A stretch of 64,000 nt of DNA from Dipylidium caninum (taxonomy: Eukaryota; Platyhelminthes; Cestoda; Cyclophyllidea; Dipylidiidae): NCBI GenBank assembly GCA_017562135.1, contig QEYB01000850.1:310001-374000 (forward strand), written 5' to 3'. The notes under the pieces were generated by a model. That model worked only from the letters and a program-made list of their open reading frames with translations. It had not been told where the DNA came from and searched no databases. The translations under genes were made by a program, and so were the position numbers. This document shows positions 24,089-37,139 of the stretch, piece after piece. How positions within the stretch are numbered: the stretch's first letter is position 1; every line of letters starts with the position of its first letter.

Positions 24089-27000
24089 ATTGTCTCCTTC
24101 ACGGATGGCGTTGATCTGATATGAGTCTTTTAGGCCTACCTTCTGCCTCCTTCCCCTTCCACTTCGACACACTCCCGCAGTTGCTACTATCCGGTACTGA
24201 AAGGGTGGATGCGAACTGTGAAATGCAGCTTATCTATTTTTGTATATATTTACCTTACTCCATCTGGTGTATACGAGAAGAAAGGAATCTTCCTACTTTC
24301 GTGTTCGCCTCTTGAGTTATCACCGAGGACGAGATGGGCGAAATTTAGTGGTTTACTGACGTGATGGAGAGGAGTTTTCGTTCAAAAATCACCTGACATT
24401 TGATTAGGTTCTGCCGTTAAATCGTCTACTACCAACAGACAAAATATTTAAGTTTATGACTTAAATATCACTGGGAAGAGGTTGAAATTTGGAATAAGAA
24501 TCCATCATTTCTGATCTTCATTTTAACGTGCTGACTGATGAGTCATGGCATTTCGAAGCCGATGACTTGAAAATTTCTGTTGCGGCATTTAAACCCTGTT
24601 GTGAGTATATTTTCTGAGGTGATAAGTCTGTTTTCGTCTCCTATTCCGGGAGTCCGCCCGATTTGAAACTGAGGCGAAACTGACGAAGCAGGAGACTGCG
24701 AAGACAGCGTCAATGGAAGATTGACGAGGAAACGCCGAAAATAGTAATGAGCTTTGACTGTGACGCGATTGGTATTCATTTACCATTTAATTCTCGTGTA
24801 CATCTCCTCAGCAGCCGGAAAAAAGGAGTCCTAGTCGACGTCATATGGTTTGGGATTTACAAATAGACACTTGTAGTCCACATAGGTGAGCGACTGCAAA
24901 TTTGATAAGCGTTGTTTAAATCAATCGCGTAAGCAGTCGATTATTCAAACCTCCGGCTTATCTCATTCCACCGATTAAAAAAGGGAGGCAGCCTCTTTAT
25001 TATGCCCCCAATTCCTTGTTACTTGTAAACAAAAATAGAAAAAGAAAATGCTAGACAGAAAAATTCAGTATGTTTGATGTAAAATAAGTGTCTTTTCTGC
25101 ACGTAAGTCAGAGAAAGGCAGATGAGAAAGTTTGAAAAGAGTAGTTGTTGAAATTTTCGGTGATTGACGGTATTTTCGAAATTCCCTAACTTCCACTCAC
25201 TTTGCACTGCACTTACTGTGGTTTTATGATAAGCATGGGGGAGATTATTCCTCGGAGAAGGTGAGGCTGCGCAGTAAGTTTTATCCTTCCTCTTATGTAG
25301 TATAAGGCTTTAAAGGGTCCCTCTTCCTCTCCCAAGGTTTGTAATTCCATCCAGGCGCCAGTTCCATCCCCGAATACCACGAGCTTCACGAATCTACCAA
25401 AGTCCTAGCAATAAAATTCTCTTATGACTGGCGTTGCCTAAGTCTCCTTTCGGGTGTAAGAAGGTGTTTCAGTCGTATCACTTTGAGGCACTCATTTAAA
25501 TGTCTCACTTTAGAGTAGTTAATGAGCGCCTTCTCATTTAGTACTCAGTTTGGTAAGTGGAGCTACTGGGTCGAAGTGTTGGCGGTCGCACAGACGAGGA
25601 TACAACTGCGCTTCCTCCGTCACACATATGTGACGTCACGGTCTTCTTCTGAATTACGGTCATTCTAATTAATGAATCTATTGTTAAATAAACAAACAAG
25701 AGATGTTAGGCTGAAAGAAGTGGAGATTATAGTATCTTATTAAGTTGAGGGAGAAGTATCTCGATGGCGTGACAATATTCTGATACTCCGTGGTGATCAA
25801 ATTCGTGACATCATTGTTCATCACTGGCGTGGACTTCATCATTGGTCTTGATAAACAGATGAGCTGTCAAGTTGACTGCTGCCATTTCAGAATCACGAAA
25901 TAGGGATTGTAGCCAAAGAAGTTGTGAGTTTGGCATTTATCTCTTGTCAACAGATCAGGTTCCGCAAGACGTCGCCCTCGTCTTCTTCTCATAACTTTGT
26001 CTTAAAATCTCCGTTCTATCAAATAAGAGTAGCCAGTGGCCACTAGCTGCCTCGTGTGGCATGCAAACAAGAGCCGAGAGAGAATGTCGTGACAAAATTA
26101 GTCGTGCCTCAGCAATCATTATAACTGGGTGGTTTAAACTTTACTGCTATTTTACATAATTTGAGCAGAGGCGACTGAATTACGACATCTTTCTGCTCTG
26201 TCTGTGGAGTTTAGTTAAGCCCTAAGGAAAGAAAGGATCCCATGGAAAACCTAGCTTTTTCAGTCTTAGCCAATCTTCCTTCCATTCAAGCACAACTATT
26301 GCGTCACATATACGTGACGTTGGATACACTCACACAGACACGCATTGTATAAAATGTTCAGTGAATCAAAAAGTCCTTAACAACCTTTAACTTAAGTGTA
26401 TGGTAGGAGGATTCATTGAGAAATTGCTACTAACTAGTGAAATTGTCAAATGAAGTTGACAGTTGACAGGCACTCTAATTCCACTGGTTGCAGTTCGCTT
26501 TTTCTAGAGTCTGCATAACAAAAAAAACGAGAATTAACTGATAAGCCTTTTTTGTCATCTCAGTATCTTTAGCCATATGCTTCTAAGGTGATGCTTCCTA
26601 CGGAAAATCATTTAAACCCCCGAACAGGCGGCAAGTGGAGCCTGGAGGCGCTGACCCACCAGGCGCCAGTTCCGGTCAAGCGCTGTAGAGAAAAAAAATT
26701 CGCCCTCTCGACGGGAGGTTTTGGTAATTCCTAGTAATTTGGACCACTACAGTCAACTTCAGTTTTTACGGACTCTCGAGACAAGTCGAAATTTTATCCC
26801 ACATTTGACGGCCACCGGACAGCCAATCAGATTTGAGAGGAGGCTCTAATTTTTTCCCATCTTACTCCACCCTTTAAAGCTCCTTCTCTGTGAGAGACTT
26901 TAGATTTTTTATCAGCTTCACTCGCATGTTAAACTCAAAGTGGACAATATTTACTCCTGCCATCGTGAAGTTCACAGAGATTTCGTGCTAAAATCCTTCT

Positions 27001-30000
27001 TCAATGTGGTTTGGTGTCAAAGTCTTTTGGCATTCAGTGTGAGCCGGCTCTACTCGGAAAATGCCTAATGCGATTACAAACACCTTTTTTCAGCCAAATT
27101 ATAATAAACTAATTCAAAGGAGATGTTTGTTTTGGTGTTGCTTACTGATCCTCTCCACATATCGCACCTCCATGATTCTCATTTAATTGACTCAAAGGCT
27201 TTTGTTCAACGCTTTGGTGACACGCGCCACAGCCTCACTGTCAGTCAAAAGGGCGGGGAGGACGTTTCGGTAATATACACTGCAACCGGTATCTAGGGAA
27301 AGTGGAAATGCACTACTCTGTGGCCTCTATGAGGTTGAAGCGAAATTTGTCCCACTTTAGTCTCGGAACGTAATTAAATGGTGTTTCACTTTTAAATCCG
27401 CTGAACTCTTCATTCCACCCAGAAGGACCCACCACGTGACCTCCTTCGTGCAAAGAGTCAGAGAGAGAGAGAGAGAGAGTAACGCAGTCGAGGCAATAGA
27501 ATTGATGGAAGTCGACTTCGGTCAGTTGATTATACGTTCCTCGGAGGCCCTGGAATTTCATTACTGATGTCAGCGGCAAAATGATTAATGACTGGCATTT
27601 ATAGACCGTACCAGACGTCTTGTTTCCGCTGTGTGTTGTGACGAAAGCACTGTTGAATTGTTTGGACGTATGGCATATTACCGAGAATATAGCTTTGATC
27701 TCCATGGCATTACGTGTCTCCTCGTAAGGAGTCGCATTTCACTTAGGAGACATGAAATTAGGTGAGCGTGCAGTGAGTATAAAGTTGGCCATAACCACTT
27801 AATAAAATTTTTATCAGATTGAACGAGCCAATAAGGAGGCGGCGGTGATTGTGCACGGGAAACTCGGGGGTCACTTCCGGTGTCGGGGTGTAGAAAATGT
27901 CGAATGATAATACACGAGTAGCTAGTTTCGCAAGCGTGTCAGCGTTTTTGTTGTCATCATTTCTAATTTTTTGTTTTAATCGACCGCACGCCATAGCGGT
28001 GCTTTCGACCGCAGCGCCACTTCTACGTGGCCTGGAAATGGTCGTTTCTCAACTTATTTAACATTTTCCGTTCCCACATTAAGTTATTCTTTCCTCCTGG
28101 TATTCAATTTGTTTATTATCGGCTCGCCTATCGTGAACTGCCACGTATCTCGACCACTTCCCCGTGATTTGTTCTTTCGTGGGTTATAATTTAGAGAATA
28201 AATTACCAATTTGCGCATTTTAATGGTTAACCTTTATCCTTTCACGAAGTTAACACACTCTAAAGACTGTTAGCGGAAGTAATTTGACCAATTGTTGTAC
28301 TTTAACTTGAGAAAGTTCTAGTACACACACTCTCGCCCCCATGTCTACAAATTCCGTTGTTCCTCACATTGTTGCCTAATGACTTCCACCTACGTCATTT
28401 CATTAGAATTTCCGTCTAAAAGGCACTTTTATTCCACGTCTGAAAAGTGCCCTCAGGTGGCCAGTAGTTCCGTCAAATCTACAACCGGTGAATGCTGTCC
28501 ACCGAGCAGTCGTGTTGCCAACCCGATGATCCACGAACATCGGTGACGGTGAATGGTTCAAACACGCAGTATTTCTTCCTAGAGCATCGACACTCATCGT
28601 GGCATTGTCAATCCTTCCGTTGGAGGAAGACTAGCAATCTAAGCTGATTTCCTGCCACATTTTACTGTTCAATGCGCATGTAGCGCTTAATAACAACCCT
28701 TAACTGTCCTCTCGACCCAATGCTATCAGGCGGTTAAAAAATGCCTTCAAAATTTATGAAATGAAACCTTTTAACCTGTTCCACTTAATCACTCTTAACT
28801 GTGTGAGAATAGTAAAATGGCCGAGTGAAGGTATAACCTCTTCTCCGCTCAAATTCATCCTCTCACTCTCTTTGTATTAGGTTGGAAACTACGAAACGGG
28901 AGTCAAATACATGTAGACAAGAAAATGCGCAATTTTTCACATTATTTATTATATCCAACCGAAATAATTTTCATTGGCATCTACGACTTACCGTCACCGG
29001 TCAAGCAAGTCTATTAGGTCCTTTTTGAAAAAAGATAACTTCATTTGGGAGTTAATGATATACAATTCAAAGTCTTTTTAATATCACCTTGATATGGCAG
29101 CTTTTTTTCCTAAAAGAGTGGTTAGTTAATTATGAGAATAGGTAATAATCAACTGGAGAAATAGTGGTGAATATGACGAAAGTGGTAAAATGCCATGTTG
29201 TAGAAAAGTTAACTCGTAAACAGTGATTGCAGCTTTATGCGGTCGACAGGCGTCTCACCGTGCAGTTGTATTGCGCCGTACTGAATGAGCGATTTTGGTT
29301 GTTTCCTCTTTACAAGTTCCTTTTAGTGCCTGACATGAACTACAGAGCATTAGGATCCCGCCGCTGTTACAATTTGGTCTGGCTGTAGTAAAGGAAGGAA
29401 TAATGGACGACCACTCCTCAGGCATTGCCTTGTAGAGTAACCATTATTTTTCTAGGAAATTTGGGCTATGGATGCTTCCAGGGTGTCTATTCTTACCTAC
29501 CCATTTGCTTAATCGTCGCCGATTGGCATCGCAAGTGACGATTTGAAGTAAAAGTGGCGAAGGAAGCAACAAAGATGCGTATCCGTCCTTGTAATTGTCG
29601 CTCATTCGTCTGGAGTTTCGTCAGTTGTTCATACGGTCGGCCAAATTCACGAATCGTTCTATATGTGGATGGAAATCGACCGTGGTCCGTCATTCTTCAT
29701 CGTCATAGACATGAGCCGAAAGTCTTCCTCCATTCTCAAGCATTATTTTCATTTGTTGATCCACCACTCGTTAATGTCTCACAAAGCTTCTTTAACTACT
29801 CTGTAAGTCAATTTGAATTTGTGCAACAAAAGTTGAGGTAAAGCGTATTTTGTTCCACTCTGGTTTCAGTGAAATATAAAATAAAAGTGAATGATCAACA
29901 CGATAGAAATTTACGAATTTACTGACTAAAATACCCTAACATTCGTAAATGGAGATGTTTAGCGCACGTTGAAATGTATTTCTCCTAGTCTCAATTGGAC

Positions 30001-30906
30001 ATGTTTTAAACAAAACACCCGTTTCCTAGTATTTCTAACGAGAAGCACCTCGGTGAGTTTCACAAACGGCAGTCACTTATCATATCTCAGGATACTATCA
30101 AAAGAACAACGAAATTTGTAAAATACCGTCATCGCTGTAATTTCTCTCCACTATACGTGAAACACCTTCTAACAAAGCGATTTGGTCGCTGCTAGGCAGG
30201 CTTCAGGGTAATTGCCTAAATCCGTCCTTAGATATACCCAGCCGAGTGACTTTTTCCCACGTTACAGATTTCATATCTTATTTTATTCCCTCCACATTTA
30301 TCACTCCACTGCATCTCGCGTCAATGGACATCGCATGCCTTGATGTTGCTTGTCGTTAACCTACTCCTTTCTTCGGCACTCTCCCTGGGTATGGCGGGAT
30401 TCCTCATTGTTGGGACAAAATTTTCCCCGCTACCAAATTTCACTGTGTGGTTATAAAGAATTTGTGATTACTGAGCAGCTGGGGAAGGTACAGCAGATTT
30501 GTAAATATCATTATTTTTAAGCAGTCTTTGTATAGTGATGAAGAAAAGGGCTTTTTATTTTCACGGGTGAATATTAATATACTAATAGTCTGATGATAAC
30601 GCTAGTGGTTGTCAAAATTGTAAAATATTTCTGTATACATTATTTTTATGGCCTGAGTAATCCGCCTCCTTACACTCATCGAAATTAGGTAATTTTGATT
30701 TTTCAGAAAGGACCATAGATATAAAGGAAGGTTTACCTTGAAAGTGCCATTATTATTTTGTAATAAAGTTAAAGTATACAAATTTGACCTTGAAATCTTG
30801 CAGGCGGTCCTCCACGAAGTATCGATTTTTGGTATATTCGCCAATTTTTCATAAAATCCACGGGAATTTAACGTTCCTCCGGGTGAGTGGCCTTAAGAGT
30901 TCAGTA
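24089..30906. other. Gene-poor intergenic region
   Basis: 6.8 kb without a recognised exon. It holds a full TGACGTCA palindrome at 25631-25638, a GA dinucleotide run at 27459-27479, and a short - strand frame (27758-27994) with one retroelement-like motif. A 95-codon + strand frame at 29554-29841 was not recognised. The promoter of the IQCG-like gene presumably lies near the right end, but I see no defining element. Confidence 0.5.
27459..27479. repeat. GA dinucleotide microsatellite
   Basis: About ten GA units. Confidence 0.9.
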
Positions 30907-32010
30907 ATGTCTGCAGACATCCATGCACAAAACACTGATGAGGAATTAAAATTATCTCCAGCTGCGTGCGTGGCCCTGAGAGCCGTCTTTGCAGACACCG
31001 TGGAGGAACTGTCCACTCTCCGTAAGGTAGCCTCCTGCAGTGGTTCTATGCTCCAAACTACATTGACCGCGGAAGAAGAAGAAGACGATGTTGCCAAAAA
31101 CAGTGATACATTAATAAAGGAGTTGAATAGAATATTTTTTGAGACTTTAATCCGTTTTGAGAAATGCCGTCGGGAGGATTATATTGCTGAGCCGGATGGA
31201 AAATTTCGTAAACTTAGGGAAGATGAGAGCAAATTGCGAACGTTTCTGGAGGAGATAGAGAGGGAAATTGATGTCTTTCGAATTCTCGAAAGGGAGATTG
31301 ATACATCGGGTAATTTTACCTCCTTAAAAGTGTACTGTGATGACAAACAGGCAATAGTAAATATGCCCGTGGAATTAGCTCGGGCAATCATGAATAACGA
31401 GCAGTATATCAAATTTCTTGAGGCGAAGATACGCGCCACAACTGTAGATTTAGAAGAAAGGAATATTTTTTTTAACGAACTCATTAGAAAGTTAAAACAT
31501 GAATGGCAAGAATCTCGACAAATGGCGTCGATGTCCAGCAAATATTTGAAAGCTTCTTACATGCAGAGGGTCGACCATTATAACACAATCTGCGATGAGG
31601 AGACACGATTGTTGATTGGTAAGGCTCAGACCTTCAAAAAGGGTTTGGGTGCAGATAAACGTCAAGTCTATGAGATTTCTAGTTCCCTTTTTACCGAGAT
31701 TGCCTCCCATACCAACCGGCTACGATATCTTCAAAGTCTAACCACTGTGCAAGATCTCACTTCAGAACTAGAAGCTCTAAAAAGTGGGCTTGAACAGCTT
31801 CGTAAAGACCATGAACAACTAAAACTTGATTATGCCAAGTGCGAGGAGGTGGTTTTGGATAACAGAGCCGCATACGAACAAAGAGTGATTGAAGAAAGAA
31901 TAAATCACAAATTACTGGTTGCCATTTTCCAGGTACAGGCTTGGTGGAGGGCCATCATGGTATTGCGAGGCATAAAGGCCAAACCGAAGAAGAGGGGGAA
32001 GAGGAAATGA
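30907..32010 (+). CDS. IQCG: IQ-motif coiled-coil protein, dynein regulatory complex subunit 9-like
   Basis: Single-exon frame of 367 residues. I chose ATG 30907 (MSADIHAQN) because the open frame upstream starts only with TTG and loses coding character. An N-terminal block (LRAVFADTVEELSTL) resembles the DRC9 block LRISAVLEDTTDQLSIL. The middle is helical and charged, with predicted coiled coil at about residues 70-170 and 200-340. The C-terminus has an IQ motif (VQAWWRAIMVLRG) and a basic tail rich in Lys/Arg, as in IQCG (QAWWRGTMIRR plus a Lys-rich tail). DRC9 is part of the nexin-dynein regulatory complex of motile axonemes and binds calmodulin through IQ. It would serve cilia of protonephridia, sperm or larvae. 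The alternative is DRC10 (IQCD), a related IQ protein. It has no introns, unlike its neighbours. Confidence 0.72.
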   Translation: MSADIHAQNTDEELKLSPAACVALRAVFADTVEELSTLRKVASCSGSMLQTTLTAEEEEDDVAKNSDTLIKELNRIFFETLIRFEKCRREDYIAEPDGKFRKLREDESKLRTFLEEIEREIDVFRILEREIDTSGNFTSLKVYCDDKQAIVNMPVELARAIMNNEQYIKFLEAKIRATTVDLEERNIFFNELIRKLKHEWQESRQMASMSSKYLKASYMQRVDHYNTICDEETRLLIGKAQTFKKGLGADKRQVYEISSSLFTEIASHTNRLRYLQSLTTVQDLTSELEALKSGLEQLRKDHEQLKLDYAKCEEVVLDNRAAYEQRVIEERINHKLLVAIFQVQAWWRAIMVLRGIKAKPKKRGKRK

Positions 32011-32235
32011 AGAAGTAATAATGGTGTGGTCAATTTGTTGACTTTAAATACCACCCACCTGAGTCTACGACAAGCTCTAGACCGTACATTGTAAATCTAC
32101 TTATTATTTATAAGTACATGCTACTGTAACTTGCCTTTTGGAGGAGTATTTGATGGCATTACGATAATTGGATTTATAATTAATTAAAATGCATGAAACA
32201 GTGCGCTAAAAATACACATTTCCAAGGAATCAGTA

Positions 32236-32241
32236 AATAAA
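32236..32241 (+). promoter_or_regulatory. Candidate polyadenylation signal of the IQCG-like gene
   Basis: AATAAA about 225 bases after the stop codon. In AT-rich DNA this hexamer is common, so the assignment is tentative. Confidence 0.35.
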
Positions 32242-32612
32242 TATAGGTAGCGAGTATGTTTATTTAAATTAGATTGCACCCGTCGGTAGCCCAATGTTAG
32301 TTGTCAATTAGACATACGCCAAACCGCTAAAGGGAGTCTCTTCCCTAGCAATAATTAAATACCGTTCACATCCGCTTATGAGAAGGGAAAGTAATAGATG
32401 ATTGGCAAACGTTTTGTGATAACGCGTTTGATAGGGAACTTTTTTCCCCTGCCACTAATTCCCATCGGCTCTGTGAATTTATAGAGAGAGGAATTATGTA
32501 TATGTATGTGTATATAAAGCAAAGGAAAATAATCAATTTTAAAAACGATGTTGTGTCTCTTCTAGCCCAGTTGTCCAAAGCCGAGCCAGAAGGTGTGTTG
32601 GTGAGACAGACA

Positions 32613-32641
32613 GGCGCGCGTGCGCGCATGCGCCCGCATGC
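32613..32641. repeat. Alternating purine-pyrimidine GC tract
   Basis: GGCGCGCGTGCGCGCATGCG-type sequence, a candidate Z-DNA tract, followed by GATAGACAGACAGGCAGG repeats. Confidence 0.75.
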
Positions 32642-33611
32642 AAACGGTCGATACGCGCAGGACCATCGAATAGATAGACAGACAGGCAGGCAAGAGGTAG
32701 GTGTACACGCGCCAGTTTGCAAGCCGGCCAAGACTGGGGTCTGCTTGCGAAATCCAAGCCTTAAGAGTTCACCGTCCTAAAAAAAAGTCCTCTGCGGTAG
32801 CTTCTATTTTCTCATAAGATAGTGCCTTGTTTATTCCAATTTGCCTCACCGATTGTACCGCTTCCATCCAGGAAAAATGACGATTTTTTCCACGAAGATT
32901 TATTTTGGAAGTTCGTATTTGATGGGCTTATTCACCTTTTTTAAGGCAGGGGAATGTAACTGAAGTTAAGCTACCATTTTTGAAAGTTACTTTTCTTAAA
33001 AATTGGGGTAACTCTTGAGCAATACATTTTCATATAAGGTTTATAATTTGGTTCAAAACCACTTGAAATATCTTATATGGATGTAGAAAAATTTGGAGAT
33101 AAAAACTTTTCGTTATTCCTGTATGTATCGGTTAGAAAACTGACATAATGCGTTGTTCACTATGTTATATGATCGAAATAGATCAATGAGGAGTCGTAGT
33201 AGCAATTGACATGCCGTGATCGATTTTTATATTGATTTTTCGGGGCTGTTCCAACTATAAGGCGTCCCTGATTGGTTGGATTACTAAGGTGACATCTAAA
33301 CGCAAATTTTGGCGGTACCCTACCCATAATTTTAAATATTGCCTCAACTTTATTAGGCAAACAAGTTATGAGACAGGGACAGTGACCTTAGCGCCGTCCT
33401 GTTGGGGCGAATGAGGTCAAAGTATTACGAACTGATTCAGTTTACTCAGCTGAAATACTTGTGTTTACATACCATTTTACTTTTCAAATAGTACTGTGAT
33501 TTCCTTCTGATTGTACTGCCCCGACATTAGAAGCGGCTGCTGTTCTATACGTGGTGACGTCACTTACTACTTAATTCAAGGCACCTTCTGATTTCAGTAG
33601 CTAACTACCAC

Positions 33612-33661
33612 AATGGATTATTTTATGCCATCCAAAATGGATTATTTTATGCCATCCAAAA
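33612..33661. repeat. Tandem 24-bp duplication
   Basis: Two perfect copies of a unit that begins AATGGATTATTTTATGCC. Confidence 0.9.
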
Positions 33662-36600
33662 TTTCACAAAAGCTTTCAATAAGCACTATAGTGTTTGTGT
33701 TAACTATCAGCGTAGGCTAAATTTAGCGAAGGGGTGTATTATTCGAGTGAAAGTGGAAAAATCTTTTATAAAACACTTCCAAAGGTAGTCCATTCAAAGT
33801 TATCTGAATGGTGCGGTCGAAGTAAAGTGAACTATGGACTGACAGTTTCTCAGAAAAGGAAATTCTACCGAGATTTGGTGAATGACGCATAGATGATAGC
33901 GGCTTAGTCATCGAAGTTGTGCCCCAAGGCCTAAATAGACCCGCCAACGCAAAATGTTTGTGTGAGCTTTCGCAGCACGGATTTTTAAACTGTATTTCAT
34001 TTTTTACTAATAACCAGCCGATAATTCAGCGTTATTAAATGCGCAGAAGCCGGATACTTTGACAGATTGACACTCTTTTCCCAGGTGACCCTGTGTTGTC
34101 ACGTGGAATCGGATTTAAAATAATGTCACCTTGTGCCAAACAATAGTAATGGCAGTTATGGTGACAAAAAGGTGGTATCACTAATTTTTCGTATGTTCCT
34201 AATCTTTGGTGTGAATTTGGGCAACTGACACGGTGACAGATCGGTGAGTCGTGATGGTGACAGGTTTTTGGTAAGGGTGGACGAGACTCTCTAACTAAGG
34301 CGTCAAGTGCTGTCATTTTGATACACCGTGCACCAAATCACCCGGAGTTTGGAGTGTTCTCTCGAGTTCTCGAACCCCGAATGCACTAACCAACCGAATT
34401 TCAATTGAGGTGACAACTCGAAAGCTGAACGATCCTCGTGTGCACGAAATTTAATCTTACGTGTGAGAGTTTGTGTACCTTAAAAATTCCATCATCGTGT
34501 TTGTGCCGTTGGAACCGAATTTTCGATCTTTTGTGTGATGAAATAATTTAAATGGTCAGCGAAAATTGCCTCTAAGCGACTTAGTAGAGGAAGTGTGAAA
34601 TAATATGGAAATTTAGAAATTTACACAGAATTTCTGTGGCTACCACCATCAAATGGCAAAATTATTTCAAATTTTGAATTATGAAATCTGAAAGCCTGAA
34701 AAGTACGACAATTAAATAAATTTTAAAAATTACGGTGTAAACGTCTTCTCATTCAACAAGTCCTATTAGCTCATTAAGTTGTGAATAAACCCAAAAATCA
34801 TTGCATTTCTTCAACTTGTTTTTGGTCTTGTTCGGTTAGTTTCAAATAAAAAATGAAATTTATGGCTTAAAAAACAGTCGGCGGAGGGGATTCACTACTC
34901 CCTGCCCTGGTGCCATTAGACAACCGCCTACAAAAATGACCAAATTACAAATGTCCCACTTTAACCGTCCTACTAAGGGCCTTGAACGCCAAGTTCTTGT
35001 GGCAATCAAAAGAAATAAACTGTTGATGCGTAAAATTTATGGTGCTTAGTCTAGAGTCCGCCTTTTTTTCGTGCTATGCGCAATTACCTGGTGGGAAATG
35101 GAGCATGGCCTATAAATTGAAGACGTTGTCGTGTCAAACAAATTATACATTGAGTGCCTGAAATTCCATCCTTCAATAATTTTCCGGCCAAAGTGCTTCC
35201 CTTCCTCTTCACCGAAATTCTGTGCTTTATATCTTCAGCTTAAAACTTTGACATAATCTACAATGGTTGGGCGTGTTGTTGGCTTAACTATGACGAAAGA
35301 GCAGGCCTGACCCGTAACATGTCACTTTTTGGTAAATAAAAAGAAAAAATCTTTGCATTAGTCTTCGAGTGGGACACTATTAGAGTGTTAAATTCACCTT
35401 AGATGATTATTTAAGGCAAATGAAATGTCCAATCCCTTAAAATTTTCTATTAAGACGGTCATAAATAGTGGTTTTTGCCATTTCTTTTTTTAAAACTAAG
35501 GTAAAACTACTTCCATGAGTATGAATGGGCTTTGCCCTATTAAAAAAGGTTAAATAATTTACAATTTCCTATTTTTGTACGTAACATTTCGTTGAAGATA
35601 TGCCTCCGTCAGACCCTGAGGTGGGCAGCCGTCTTCAAATGCATTTCGACGATCTTGCAGTTGTGTGCCTTTCAAAAAGAAAATTACTTTCCTTCTTACC
35701 AATGAAATTAGATCTTTAGGGGAGAACCAGAATTAGGACATATCGCGGAAAGTGAGGAGGTAGGACTTATTTACAACAGAGGAATGTGCGTAAATTGGAG
35801 GAACATGTAAAGTACAAAGTCATTTGTTGCGTGCCTCGCTTGTTCAGGGCAATTTGGCTAAAAATATTTCCTGTTAAGCGTCAGACTAATCATGTGGAAA
35901 AAGCGGGTTCCGACACCGTGCTGTGCAAATGCCTCTCCTAATCACGGCGGTCATGAGTGAGGCCTTCATTACTCTTGGTGAAGACTTTAGACTAGTTTTA
36001 CCTGATAATCATATGATTAGTCCATGGTCAACAGTCTCGCCCAGTAATCAATAATGTCTTTGCTAAAATCTGATTCGCTATTTTCAAGGTAGGTACTTGA
36101 TTGGCTCGTGAATAGCCAGTAAATGCACACCTACAGCTGACTGGATGGTAACAATCTTTGCAAAACTTTATCATATATAAGCCTCAGCAACCATTAATAT
36201 TTGTCTTTATCAACAAATGTCAGTACTGTTTGGAACTACGAAAGTCCGCTAAGGTAGACGTGAAAATTTGAAGGGAATTAACATGGAACTTTTCACAAAA
36301 TTGCAAAGACCCGAATACAAATTTCTTCCGCCTTAAGCTCGTATAAACGTTAGAGAAGGGCATGGAGATACTCTATATACATCAAAGAGACGTCTTCAAT
36401 TGTCCAATAAAACTAGTAAATCGCGTTCGGTTACCACTGTCTCTTACACTGAAGCCGAGAAGACGTAGTCAAAAACTAAAGTTGGAAAAAATGTAGAGTA
36501 CAGACAATCAGCAAATTCTCTTTACTCACAAACTACCAGGTGAAATTAAAATAATTTAAAGGCGGTTGATTGTCTAGTCCCGTCAAAGTGAAACGCCCAA

Positions 36601-37139
36601 ACGTGGTAATGTAATCAGGCACCAAGAGAGAATATTACGAATGAAACCGAGGAATATTCTGCTCTTATTTGTTCAGTAAAACTTAATTGAGTCCGCCAAA
36701 GCGTAGATCATGCACCGTCAAACAAACTTGGAATAGCTTAAGAAGGCCACAGAAGAGACCATTGCATCCGGGGTAGCGGTTCCACACTCCACTTACGGCC
36801 AACTCAGTACACACCCACCTCTAATCCTTCTTGGCTCGGGATCCGTACCAAATGGACGAAGAGCCACACGCGCCACTGTTCGTACCTCCACATTTGTGAT
36901 GGACCTAACAAAACCTGAACTCGCTATCTACTCTCAGGCTAAAAATCAAAATATCCAAATTCATCAGAGGGATTTCAAGGATAAGATGTTTAATGACATT
37001 TTCCACAAAAAAAGAGATAGACAAATAGACATGTTGACAGGTATAGACACAAAGACACGGAAAGATAGAGAGCAAGCTGTGAAATTATTGGTTAAGAGTA
37101 TGGTAATTTTGGTTTTTAATTGATGATCAATTCCAGTTC

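Larger units (their letters stand above)
32011..37139. other. Gene-poor region between the IQCG-like and DAP5-like genes
   Basis: Five kilobases without a recognised exon. It contains the IQCG-like 3' flank with a poly(A) signal, a GC-alternating tract at 32613-32641, a 24-bp tandem duplication at 33612-33661 and a TGACGTCA palindrome at 33555-33562. A 75-codon Lys-rich + strand frame at 36896-37123 starts with ATG and runs towards the DAP5-like stop codon; I see no family match. Confidence 0.5.

Noticed and set aside
36896..37123. 75-codon Lys-rich + strand frame next to the DAP5-like stop
   Set aside because: No recognised family, no splice partner that makes sense, and continuation to the right would run antisense to a well-supported exon.
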